NCBI GenBank assembly: GCA_964518645.1
Contig: CAZFGL010000113.1
Location: forward strand, 1-7,028
Length of the DNA stretch: 7,028 nt
Source: HGM13006 sp964518645
GTDB lineage: Bacteria; Bacillota; Clostridia; Oscillospirales; Oscillospiraceae
Direction of reading: 5' to 3'
Shown here: positions 1 to 6,472 of the stretch, piece after piece
Position numbering within the stretch: position 1 is the first letter of the stretch
Layout: every line of letters begins with the position of its first letter
The notes under the pieces: model-generated
Told to the model about the DNA's origin: nothing
Database searches by the model: none
The model's input: the letters and a program-made list of their open reading frames with translations, nothing else
Program-made: the position numbers and the translations under genes

Positions 1-868
1 CTCTGCCGGGATCGGAAAGCCGGGCCTCCTTGCCCATCTGCATCTGCTGCTTCCGAATCTCTGCTTCCACCTCTTCGTCAGCCTTCATGCTGGAAATGCC
101 GAAGGCGACAATTTCGAGACCTCGCTTTTCACGCCAGGACTTGCTGAGAACCTCGTTGAGGGCATCAGCGATCTCAGTGGTGTGGCCGGGAAGTGCAGAA
201 TAACGGATGCCCATCTCGGAGATCCGGGCAAAGGCAGGCTGGAGCGCGGTCAGAAGTTCGGTTCTCAGCTGGCTGTCCAGCTTGTCACGGGTGTAGTTTT
301 CTGCCACATTGCCGCATACGTTGGCGTAGAAGAGCATGGGGTTGGCGATACGATAGCTGTATTCACCGAAGCAGCGGATGGTGATGTCCATGTCGATAAA
401 GGCCTTTTCATCCACCACTCGGAAGGGAACCGGGCTGGGAGTGCCGTACTTGTTGCCCATCAGTTCTTTGATGTTGAAGTAGTAAACACGCTGATCCTTG
501 GGGGCCTCACCGCCAAAGGTGAAACGCTTGCCCATGGTCTTGAAGGTCTCTACAATGCTGGTACCCAGATCACCGGAGAAGATGGTAGGCTCAGTGGAGC
601 TGTCGTATGTATACTCGCCGGGCTCCGCAGAGATCTCCACCACCTTGCCCTGCTCCACGATCATCATGCACTGGCCGTCGGCCACGGCGATGACAGAGCC
701 GTTGGAAATAATGTTGTCGGAGCCACGGTTGGAGCCACGACCGGTGGTACGCTTCTGCCCCTTGACTACAAGCACATTTTCCTGAATGGAGTCGCAATAG
801 AAGTATTCCTTCCACTGGTCAGCCAGTACGCCGCCTGTGGCACCCATTGCTGCTTTGATAAGTCCCAT
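1..868 (-). CDS. SPFH-domain protein, YdjI / 'virion core protein' type (3' end outside window)
   Basis: Reading the minus strand from the ATG at 868 gives an open frame of 289 codons that leaves the window at position 1, so the C-terminus is missing. The N-terminus (MGLIKAAMGATGG, then DQWKEYFYC) and internal segments such as SDNIISNGSVIAVADGQ, KDQRVYYFN and RYSALPGHT match what I recall of the SPFH/band-7 family of COG4260 (Bacillus subtilis YdjI-like). Members have an SPFH fold, an alpha-helical segment and usually a C-terminal zinc ribbon; the ribbon would lie off the window. They are membrane-associated scaffolds; in B. subtilis ydjI sits in the pspA envelope-stress operon. No transmembrane segment is visible here. 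A good AAGGAG lies just upstream of the ATG, inside the 3' end of the preceding gene, whose stop is only 3 nt away, implying co-transcription and probably translational coupling. Family assignment is confident; the cellular role is inferred. Confidence 0.9.
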   Translation of the reverse strand, partial: MGLIKAAMGATGGVLADQWKEYFYCDSIQENVLVVKGQKRTTGRGSNRGSDNIISNGSVIAVADGQCMMIVEQGKVVEISAEPGEYTYDSSTEPTIFSGDLGTSIVETFKTMGKRFTFGGEAPKDQRVYYFNIKELMGNKYGTPSPVPFRVVDEKAFIDMDITIRCFGEYSYRIANPMLFYANVCGNVAENYTRDKLDSQLRTELLTALQPAFARISEMGIRYSALPGHTTEIADALNEVLSKSWREKRGLEIVAFGISSMKADEEVEAEIRKQQMQMGKEARLSDPGR

Positions 869-871
869 TTT

Positions 872-1348
872 TCACATTCTCCTTTTTGTCGTTTTTTCGG
901 TTTGATCCCCGTCCTCCAGCAGTTCCAGAAGAAGCTTGGTAGTCAGCGGGGAGATGAGATAATTGTCGATGCTGCCCTGATCCTTGGCGGCCTGAATGCC
1001 TGGCACCAGATCCGGGAAGGAGGTTCCGTCGCAGATCAGATAAATAGAGGTTTTGAGCTGTAGCTCCCGGAGCAGTCTGGCTGTCTCCAGCCGTGCTGTC
1101 AGGGTGGTGCTTCGGGGTACTGGGGCAACCTCCATCATCAGAATGTCCACACCGGTGGCAGCGCAATCTGAGGCAACAGCCCGGGGCGTTTTACCGGGGA
1201 TGGTCACCGGAGAAAAGCCGGTATCTCTTCGGTGGATACTTCGGGATACAGTATCCGCAACTCGGTCGTCAGAAAAGCAAAAAGCGATTCGTTTCTCCCT
1301 ACTGTGGAAACAGGTGGGCTGAGGATCTAATTCTTTCCTGCTTCCCAT
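872..1348 (-). CDS. Stand-alone receiver-like (pseudo-receiver) protein
   Basis: A 158-aa soluble protein with the layout of a CheY-like receiver: beta1 with an acidic pair (RIAFCFSDD, about residues 20-28), beta3 (VDILMMEVAP, about 67-76), a beta4 segment (SIYLICDGTS) and beta5 (NYLISPL). The residue expected to be the phosphoacceptor Asp at the end of beta3 is Glu73, and the near-invariant Lys before the beta5 Pro is Ser133. I therefore read it as a receiver fold unable to do normal Asp phosphotransfer, possibly fixed in one state. No DNA-binding or output domain follows. The start is set at 1348 because AGGAGG at 1356-1361 lies 7 nt upstream; the in-frame ATG at 1354 almost touches that site. 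The gene is 3 nt from the SPFH gene, suggesting the two act together. The receiver assignment comes from pattern matching, not a search. Confidence 0.72.
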   Translation of the reverse strand: MGSRKELDPQPTCFHSREKRIAFCFSDDRVADTVSRSIHRRDTGFSPVTIPGKTPRAVASDCAATGVDILMMEVAPVPRSTTLTARLETARLLRELQLKTSIYLICDGTSFPDLVPGIQAAKDQGSIDNYLISPLTTKLLLELLEDGDQTEKTTKRRM

Positions 1349-1390
1349 ACGCATTCCTCCTCTCTGAGATTCGGATCATGTTAAAATTGC

Positions 1391-1419
1391 TTGCACCCCC
1401 TGCCGTACTATTGTATAAT
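1391..1419 (+). promoter_or_regulatory. Sigma-A promoter of the solute-binding protein / LuxR operon
   Basis: TTGCAC (1391-1396) and a perfect TATAAT (1414-1419) are separated by exactly 17 bp. Transcription would start near 1426, leaving a leader of about 225 nt before the lipoprotein gene at 1653. The -10 box is embedded in an inverted repeat (1399-1428). No equally good promoter for the divergent minus-strand genes was found: the opposite strand shows TACAAT and TATTAT in the same place but no convincing -35. Confidence 0.75.
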
Positions 1420-1428
1420 AGCGGCAGG
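1399..1428. repeat. Inverted repeat overlapping the -10 box (candidate operator)
   Basis: Outer arms CCTGCCG (1399-1405) and CGGCAGG (1422-1428) are perfect 7-bp complements, and inner arms CTATT (1408-1412) and AATAG (1417-1421) continue the symmetry, with 2 unpaired bases on the left and a 4-nt centre. The predicted start site is near the 3' end of the right arm, so this is not an RNA hairpin of the plus-strand transcript; it is better read as a protein-binding site in DNA. Its position would block RNA polymerase. It lies between two divergent units and could serve either. Confidence 0.6.
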
Positions 1429-1652
1429 TAGAGTTACCGATTTTACGAAAAAGGGAGCAGTGGTCTTTGGCGAGAACGGGCTGCCCCGGAATTCTGTTCT
1501 ACGGCTTTCTCAATGGGTGCCAGCACCCTCATTTAAACACGTCCCCCCCAATCTGGCGCCCCCCAAACACCCCAAATTGGGGGGATGGGGTGAAAAAATT
1601 CGGAAAAATGGATGGTATCGGTGTTTAGAGAGGAAAGAAAGGATGGATTTTT
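1427..1652 (+). promoter_or_regulatory. Long GC-rich structured 5' leader
   Basis: This is the untranslated stretch between the predicted start site and the lipoprotein ATG; I see no convincing gene in it. It can form several hairpins: CGGG/CCCG near 1479-1490, GGGTG/CACCC at 1515-1528, and a 9-bp stem CCCCCCAAT (1544-1552) with ATTGGGGGG (1576-1584). The last competes with CACCCC (1568-1573) pairing to GGGGTG (1587-1592). No U-tract follows, so an ordinary terminator is unlikely. AAAGGA (1638-1643) is the probable ribosome binding site, 9 nt before the ATG. It matches no riboswitch class I know. Confidence 0.4.
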
Positions 1653-2960
1653 ATGAAAAAGGCGGTTGCTTTGTTTTTGACTGTGGGAATGCTGCTGGGA
1701 CTGCTGTCCGGCTGCGGAGACAGTCTGCTGTCGGAGGATCATCCGGTGACGCTTACCATGTGGCATGTATACGGGGAACAATCCGGTTCGCCCATGGATG
1801 TGCTGGTGGATGAGTTCAATGAAACGGTAGGTCAGGAACAGGGAATCATCATTGAAGTGACCAATATGAGCAACAGCACCGACATTGGGCAGAAACTGCT
1901 GGATGCCCAGGAGGGGAAGCCCGGTGCCATGGATATGCCGGATCTGTTTACCTGCCACCCCAGTAACGCTGCGGCGCTGGGGATGGAAAATCTGTTGGAC
2001 TGGCGGACAGTTCTGTCCGAGGAGGATCTGGCGTCCTTCGTGCCGGAGTTTCTTGAAGATGGTTCTGTGGACGGACAGCTTGCGGTGCTGCCCCTGTCCA
2101 AGTCTACCCATCTGATTATGATGTGCGGTACTGCCTTCGACCGTTTTTCCGCAGATACCGGTGTGACTGCGGAAAATCTTGCGACCTGGGCTGGTTTCTT
2201 TGATGTTGCGGAGCAGTACTACGACTGGTCCGGTGGAGAGCCCTTCTGCTCTCTGGATTACCTGATCCGGGCTGTGGAGCTTTATGCCATGGAACAGGGC
2301 GGAAGTGATTTTTATACAGCGGATGGATGGTACCGCAGCGACAATGAGATTCTGAAGGAAAGCTGGCTTCGGTTTACCACAGCCATTGGCAAGGGACATA
2401 TTATGGTGTCGGATCTCTACTCCAACACACAGGTGATGACCGGCGAGGTGATCTGCGGCATTGGTTCCTCTGCGGCCATTCTCTACTACAATGATACGGT
2501 CACTTATGCAGACGGTACCTCCGAGCCCATGAATTTTACCGCCTTGCCCATTCCTGCTACAGCCGGTGCGGAGCCGCTGATGACTCAGGCAGGTGTGGGA
2601 CTGTCTGCCTGCAAAACCACCGAGGAAAAGGCTGCCGCCGCCGGGGTATTTGCCCAGTGGCTGACGGAAACTCAGCGGAATCTGGATTTTGTGGCGGAAA
2701 CGGGATATATGCCTGTGAAGCAGGAGGCTACGGAGCATATTGCGGATTACAGTTTTACAAGCCCGGACTATACGGAACTGTATAATGTTCTGGGAACCAT
2801 GATGAAGGATTACAAGGCAAATTCTGAGCCTCAGTTCCTTGGATATTACGATAAGGTTTATTCCCTTTACGAGGGAATGCGGGAAAGACAGCAAAATCCC
2901 GGGGATGACCCGGAGGCCTTTGCTCTGGAAAGCTGGGACTTCCTGTGCAGCTTCGGCTGA
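1653..2960 (+). CDS. Extracellular solute-binding lipoprotein (ABC family 1 type)
   Basis: A 435-aa protein of normal length for a family 1 substrate-binding protein. It starts with a lipoprotein signal peptide: MKK, a hydrophobic stretch and lipobox L18-S19-G20-C21, so the mature protein would be lipidated at Cys21 and held on the outer face of the membrane. The mature domain begins with the characteristic beta1 (VTLTMWHVYGEQ) and a DEFNE helix, later DGQLAVLPLSKS, as in carbohydrate-type binding proteins; aromatic residues are plentiful, which would fit a sugar or peptide ligand, but the ligand cannot be named. No permease or ATPase gene is adjacent: the next gene, 15 nt downstream, is a transmembrane LuxR regulator. 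That points to a sensory role, although a permease elsewhere in the genome is possible. The start is supported by AAAGGA 9 nt upstream and by the signal peptide. Confidence 0.88.
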   Translation: MKKAVALFLTVGMLLGLLSGCGDSLLSEDHPVTLTMWHVYGEQSGSPMDVLVDEFNETVGQEQGIIIEVTNMSNSTDIGQKLLDAQEGKPGAMDMPDLFTCHPSNAAALGMENLLDWRTVLSEEDLASFVPEFLEDGSVDGQLAVLPLSKSTHLIMMCGTAFDRFSADTGVTAENLATWAGFFDVAEQYYDWSGGEPFCSLDYLIRAVELYAMEQGGSDFYTADGWYRSDNEILKESWLRFTTAIGKGHIMVSDLYSNTQVMTGEVICGIGSSAAILYYNDTVTYADGTSEPMNFTALPIPATAGAEPLMTQAGVGLSACKTTEEKAAAAGVFAQWLTETQRNLDFVAETGYMPVKQEATEHIADYSFTSPDYTELYNVLGTMMKDYKANSEPQFLGYYDKVYSLYEGMRERQQNPGDDPEAFALESWDFLCSFG

Positions 2961-2975
2961 TGAGGGAAGAGAACC

Positions 2976-4577
2976 ATGAAGATTAAAGCAGGACTGGAAG
3001 CGCTGCGGGATATGAAGCGTTCTCTTCGTGGAAAGCTGTTTTATTCCATGCTGCTGCTGGTTTCTCTTGTGCTGATTATTCTGCTGGGTGGCCTTTATCT
3101 GTTTGGAAAGCTGGACAGTCCCAAAGAAAATATGACCGAGGCGCTGGACCTTCAAATGGAGTTCTTTGAGAACAGCGTGGAGGAATACTGGAAGCAGCTT
3201 ACGGTAATGGGAATTGATCTATCCCGGGATACCGCCGGATTGCTGGACAGTTATTTGAAGGAAGAAAACCTGACGATGGATGATCTTTCAGCCACAGGTC
3301 AGGGGGCAGAGGAACTGCAAAGCCTTTTGCTGGATGAGCTGTGTCAGCACCTACGTCAGTCTGCCTGTTCCGGAGGATTTGTGATTCTGAATACCGACGG
3401 GGGAGATCCTGCGGCCCAGGAGCGTCCCGGTATCTATGTGATCCGGGGGATTGATACCTCCCCGGATGGGGACATGCTGCTTTACCGGGGCCTTGCCAGC
3501 GTGGGGAAGGAACAGCAGGTCATGCCCCACCGGAAATGGCGTATGGCATTCCGGAAGGATGTGTTCCCGGACTATGAGGCACTTATCAAACAGGCAGAGC
3601 TGCCCCTGGAAAAGGCCTGCCGGATAACCCCCATGGCCACCCTGCCGGGCACCGATGAACAGGTGGTGCTTCTGACACTGCCGATTTTGGGCGAAGATGG
3701 GCAGGTCTACGGCCTGTGTGGGTATGAGGTCAGCCGGAGATATTTCCGGGCGACCCAAAAGCTGCCCACCAGACTACGCCGTCTGATTTGCCTGATGACC
3801 CCGGAAAACGGTTCTACTCTGGATGCGGATGTGGGACTTGACTGCGGTGCCTCCTATGTGATTCCAAAGGGGCAATATACGCTGGAAGCGGACGGGGAGG
3901 ATCTGGTTTTCCTGCACGGAGCAGGGGAGTATGTGGGGCATCAGCATTGTTTTACACCAGTTCAGGGACAGGGAAGCTTTTGCCTGACCGTTATGATCCC
4001 CAAAGAGGACTATGATGCCTCGGTGCTTCAGAATACCCTGCAATCCGGGGTACTGTTTATGCTGCTGATCCTTCTGGTGGGCTTCTCCTGCCTCTATTTC
4101 AGCCGCAGATTCCTCAGCCCCATTCTTACAGCGCTGGATCATATGAAGCACGAGGAATACCGGAATGCCAAACTGGATATTCCGGAGATAGACGATCTGT
4201 CTGATTTCCTGCAAAAGCAGGATCAGGCCCATGCTTCTGCCATAAACCAGATCAAGCAGGAGAAGCAGAGCGCGGAAACCAAGGCTGCTACGCTGGCTTA
4301 TTCCCGGAAAACGGAGATCGACCCGGATGCCTATCAGGTGTTTGTGCAGGGGCTTTCCACATTGACACCCACGGAGGGGAAAATTCTCGGGCTTTATATG
4401 GATGGAGTCAGCACCAAGGATGCCATTGAGATCCTTGGGATTAAGGAGAGTACCCTCCGGTTCCATAACAAGAATATCTACAGCAAGCTCGGGGTGAATT
4501 CCCGGAAGCAGGCCGTCATGTACGCATTGGTGGCCCAGCAGAACCGGCAGGAAAACAGCGGGGATACGCCCGGATAA
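2976..4577 (+). CDS. Membrane-anchored LuxR-type one-component regulator with Cache-like extracellular sensor
   Basis: A 533-aa protein. Order: short basic cytoplasmic N-terminus; TM1 about 22-44; extracellular region about 45-357; TM2 about 358-375; a HAMP-like start (SRRFLSPI, later PEIDDL); a Gln/Lys/Ala-rich coiled-coil candidate about 404-440; and a LuxR/GerE HTH about 460-520. The HTH is clear: LTPTEGKILGL (463-473), GVSTKDAIEILGI, recognition helix about 491-505, then SKLGVNSRKQAV. Around 230-257 the outer domain has LPILGEDGQVYGLCGYEVS, resembling the conserved end of Cache/PAS-like sensors. There is no kinase or receiver, so a signal sensed outside would reach DNA through one polypeptide. 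It is 15 nt after the binding-lipoprotein gene with a GAGGGAAGAG ribosome site, so they share an operon; the lipoprotein is the likely sensing partner (inference). The operon ends at the hairpin at 4599. The targets are unknown. Confidence 0.88.
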   Translation: MKIKAGLEALRDMKRSLRGKLFYSMLLLVSLVLIILLGGLYLFGKLDSPKENMTEALDLQMEFFENSVEEYWKQLTVMGIDLSRDTAGLLDSYLKEENLTMDDLSATGQGAEELQSLLLDELCQHLRQSACSGGFVILNTDGGDPAAQERPGIYVIRGIDTSPDGDMLLYRGLASVGKEQQVMPHRKWRMAFRKDVFPDYEALIKQAELPLEKACRITPMATLPGTDEQVVLLTLPILGEDGQVYGLCGYEVSRRYFRATQKLPTRLRRLICLMTPENGSTLDADVGLDCGASYVIPKGQYTLEADGEDLVFLHGAGEYVGHQHCFTPVQGQGSFCLTVMIPKEDYDASVLQNTLQSGVLFMLLILLVGFSCLYFSRRFLSPILTALDHMKHEEYRNAKLDIPEIDDLSDFLQKQDQAHASAINQIKQEKQSAETKAATLAYSRKTEIDPDAYQVFVQGLSTLTPTEGKILGLYMDGVSTKDAIEILGIKESTLRFHNKNIYSKLGVNSRKQAVMYALVAQQNRQENSGDTPG

Positions 4578-4598
4578 ACCGGTTGACAGAATAAAATG

Positions 4599-4641
4599 AA
4601 AAAGCCCCGAGTGTGGCATTGAACCACACTCGGGGCTTTTT
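4599..4641. terminator. Strong bidirectional intrinsic terminator between convergent genes
   Basis: GCCCCGAGTGTGG (4604-4616) pairs perfectly with CCACACTCGGGGC (4624-4636) around a 7-nt loop, and AAAAA (4599-4603) pairs with TTTTT (4637-4641), giving an 18-bp stem. The T-run serves plus-strand transcripts from the LuxR gene (stop at 4577) and the A-run serves minus-strand transcripts of the lipoprotein gene (stop at 4662). Confidence 0.93.
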
Positions 4642-4661
4642 GTCCTGTTATGCTCCGGTAG

Positions 4662-6185
4662 TCAGTTCCAGACCGGAAGCTGGATGGGAGGTGTTTTCAT
4701 ACGGAAGGTGATATTGTCGTTGGGGTCGTCATAAATGACCTGAACCTTTACATGGTTCATACGGGCGTAGACGATCTCGGTTGTGCCGCTGCTTTTACTG
4801 CTGTTTACAGCGGGAATGTTTTCAGCGGTGTATTTTACGATCAGTGCCGGGGGATCGCTGAAGGTGCGCCGGATATAATCTGCGTACAGATCCGGAGAAC
4901 TGGTTTTCAGAATGTTCCCCAGAATGAAATTCGTAGAGTAGCTGTCCTCAAGGTCGGTGGAGCGTTGGCCTGCACCTGCGAGGTAATTGGTCAGGTCGAT
5001 CATATAGTACCAGTTGTCCTGAAGGGTATAGTTAATAATATGGCTCCTTCCGTCCCGATAGATGGTTGCAATATATCCGGTTTCTTCATAGTCTCCGTCA
5101 AGAAGATAGTTCAGCCAGTTGGCGGCGGCAGCGCAGCAGCCCTGATTGGTCAGTACAGCATCATATCCCGGTTTGTGATGTTCCCAAATGATTCCGTTTT
5201 CATCGGTCTGAATGCAGTCATCAAGCGTGGTAAAGCCTCCAATCTCGTATAGCTGAAGGGCTTCGTACAGTGAGGAGATGGCGGCCTGTTTCTCTTCCGG
5301 GGATCTTACTGTGAGATTGAACATTTCCGCATTGGTGAATTTACTTTTGCCCAATGCCCGTGCGGGAACCCAGTAAATGTCCGTGGCAATTTCGATTTCG
5401 AAAAGAGAATCATAACGCAGTGTGGAAAGATCCTTGCCACTGTCCGTTGCGTAATCCGGGCGTTCCAGCAGAGAAAGTGTGTCGGTGTCCATAATGCTGT
5501 TCATATTAAAGTAGAACACCAGAGGATAGGTGATGTGTTCCTCGTCCTCGTAAACGAAGCGGTATGTTCTCATGTCAAAGTCAAGATCATGGACTGTACA
5601 GTAATCGTCAACAGTACAGCTTGCATCTGGGGCAAGCGTGTACCAATCCTCTCCTGTGAAATCAGTTGCGTCCGGACTGTATGTATCTGTGATGACTCCA
5701 CCTGCATACTCTGCGACAGTATAGCTGGCAAGAGTCAGTGTGTGGCCGGTCTGATTGACCATGGTGAAGGAAAAACGATAGTTATTTTCCCCATTCAATG
5801 TGGGGGCGATGTGAAAGGAAATCTCTGTGGGAACAGTGATGCCACAGGGGATTCCCTCAGTGGCGGGATCATCCATGGGAACAGTCCGGGAAACAGGGGC
5901 TGGAACCGAAGTGGTGTCCGGGAGTGTTTCACTGGATTCGGTAGACGAAGGAACTGAGGAGCTGTCCTGGGGTGTGGGGGCGACGGGATCTGATTCCACG
6001 GATCCGCTGTCCCGGAGCATCTCAATCACCTGAATGGCAAGATCATATTCTCCACGCTCCAGCAGCGTTATGATATAGTTGTAATCTCCTTGATCTTTCA
6101 TCTCAGTGTCGCTGCACCCGGAAAAGGAAAACACCAGACACAGCGCCAGTCCAAGACACAGAAGATGAGACAGATGCTTTTTCAT
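4662..6185 (-). CDS. Lipoprotein with Ser/Thr/Pro linker and transglutaminase-like (Cys-His-Asp) domain
   Basis: A 507-aa protein. MKK, a hydrophobic stretch and FSGC (Cys24) form a lipoprotein signal peptide. A short TPR-like helix pair (LLERGEYDLAIQVIEML, about 41-57) is followed by a low-complexity Ser/Thr/Pro/Asp linker (about 60-108), a beta-rich Ig-like segment (about 110-230) and a domain where Cys350/Cys351 (NQGCCAAAANWL), His382 (RSHIIN) and Asp397 (WYYMIDLTNY) have the order and local context of the transglutaminase-like cysteine-peptidase triad. The usual motif around the His is HAW; here it is HII, so activity is not assured. Likely role: a surface-anchored enzyme acting on protein or peptidoglycan peptides, or an inactive binding version. 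The frame stays open to an ATG at 6275, but that codon lies in the promoter -35; the ATG at 6185 has GGAGG 7 nt upstream and begins the signal peptide. It is monocistronic. Confidence 0.75.
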   Translation of the reverse strand: MKKHLSHLLCLGLALCLVFSFSGCSDTEMKDQGDYNYIITLLERGEYDLAIQVIEMLRDSGSVESDPVAPTPQDSSSVPSSTESSETLPDTTSVPAPVSRTVPMDDPATEGIPCGITVPTEISFHIAPTLNGENNYRFSFTMVNQTGHTLTLASYTVAEYAGGVITDTYSPDATDFTGEDWYTLAPDASCTVDDYCTVHDLDFDMRTYRFVYEDEEHITYPLVFYFNMNSIMDTDTLSLLERPDYATDSGKDLSTLRYDSLFEIEIATDIYWVPARALGKSKFTNAEMFNLTVRSPEEKQAAISSLYEALQLYEIGGFTTLDDCIQTDENGIIWEHHKPGYDAVLTNQGCCAAAANWLNYLLDGDYEETGYIATIYRDGRSHIINYTLQDNWYYMIDLTNYLAGAGQRSTDLEDSYSTNFILGNILKTSSPDLYADYIRRTFSDPPALIVKYTAENIPAVNSSKSSGTTEIVYARMNHVKVQVIYDDPNDNITFRMKTPPIQLPVWN

Positions 6186-6195
6186 TAGGGAGCCT

Positions 6196-6268
6196 CCGTT
6201 TATGGTAAGGTAAACAAATACCCCATGTTCTGACATATGCCATGTGAGTATAGCATAAACGGGGTATT
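6196..6268. repeat. Two interlocking inverted repeats at the lipoprotein promoter and leader
   Basis: CATAAACGG (6254-6262), in the spacer between -35 and -10, is the exact complement of CCGTTTATG (6196-6204) beside the ribosome site. The adjoining GGGGTATT (6261-6268) is the exact complement of AATACCCC (6217-6224). Together the 15-nt spacer block is present in inverted orientation downstream, split into two pieces. Only the downstream copies are transcribed, so a DNA operator with looping is more natural than an RNA structure. Confidence 0.45.
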
Positions 6269-6275
6269 GTTGCAA
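6247..6275 (-). promoter_or_regulatory. Extended -10 sigma-A promoter of the transglutaminase-like lipoprotein gene
   Basis: On the minus strand TTGCAA (6275-6270) and TATACT (6252-6247) are 17 bp apart, and TGC directly precedes the -10, making an extended -10 element. The predicted start near 6240 gives a leader of about 55 nt before the ATG at 6185, which rules out translation from the upstream in-frame ATG at 6275. Confidence 0.8.
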
Positions 6276-6375
6276 GATTCAATTGTTTGCCGGAAACCGC
6301 CGGAAAACAGTTGCCCAGTAAGAATTTTTAATAAAAAGATGGATAAAAAAGAAGGAAAACTATGCAGACAGCTTA

Positions 6376-6404
6376 TTGATTTATAACGGAAAAATATCTA
6401 TAAT
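6376..6404 (+). promoter_or_regulatory. Sigma-A promoter of the small membrane protein gene
   Basis: TTGATT (6376-6381) and a perfect TATAAT (6399-6404) lie 17 bp apart in an A/T-rich stretch. Transcription would start near 6411, about 60 nt before the ATG at 6473. This promoter is back to back with the minus-strand lipoprotein promoter, about 100 bp away. Confidence 0.75.
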
Positions 6405-6472
6405 ATGGTTCGGTTACTTGAAATGAGAAGAATCCTGAAGCGGAAGATTGGAAAGGAGCATTCTGACCCAAA

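Noticed and set aside
182..1063. 293-codon plus-strand open frame
   Set aside because: It is antisense to the recognisable SPFH and pseudo-receiver genes and shows no family motif or ribosome site.
1515..1528. GGGTGCCAGCACCC hairpin as an intrinsic terminator
   Set aside because: The stem is only 5 bp with a 4-nt loop and has no T-run after it on either strand.
1533..3155. 540-codon minus-strand open frame
   Set aside because: It lies antisense to the solute-binding protein, which has a signal peptide, lipobox and family motifs. The antisense frame is rich in His, Arg and Gln with no coherent domain, and begins in the GC-rich leader.
3774..4619. 281-codon minus-strand open frame
   Set aside because: It is antisense to the HTH and TM2 region of the LuxR-type protein and would have to start inside the shared terminator hairpin.
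4752..5252. 166-codon plus-strand open frame
   Set aside because: It is antisense to the transglutaminase-like domain, whose Cys-His-Asp pattern supports the minus strand.
6186..6275. 30-residue N-terminal extension of the transglutaminase-like lipoprotein
   Set aside because: The extension would start inside the -35 box, is upstream of the predicted transcription start, and would bury the lipoprotein signal peptide.
6289..6308. Near-identical tandem copies of GCCGGAAAC with 10-bp period
   Set aside because: Only two copies, short, with no link to a promoter element; not enough to call a repeat or binding site.
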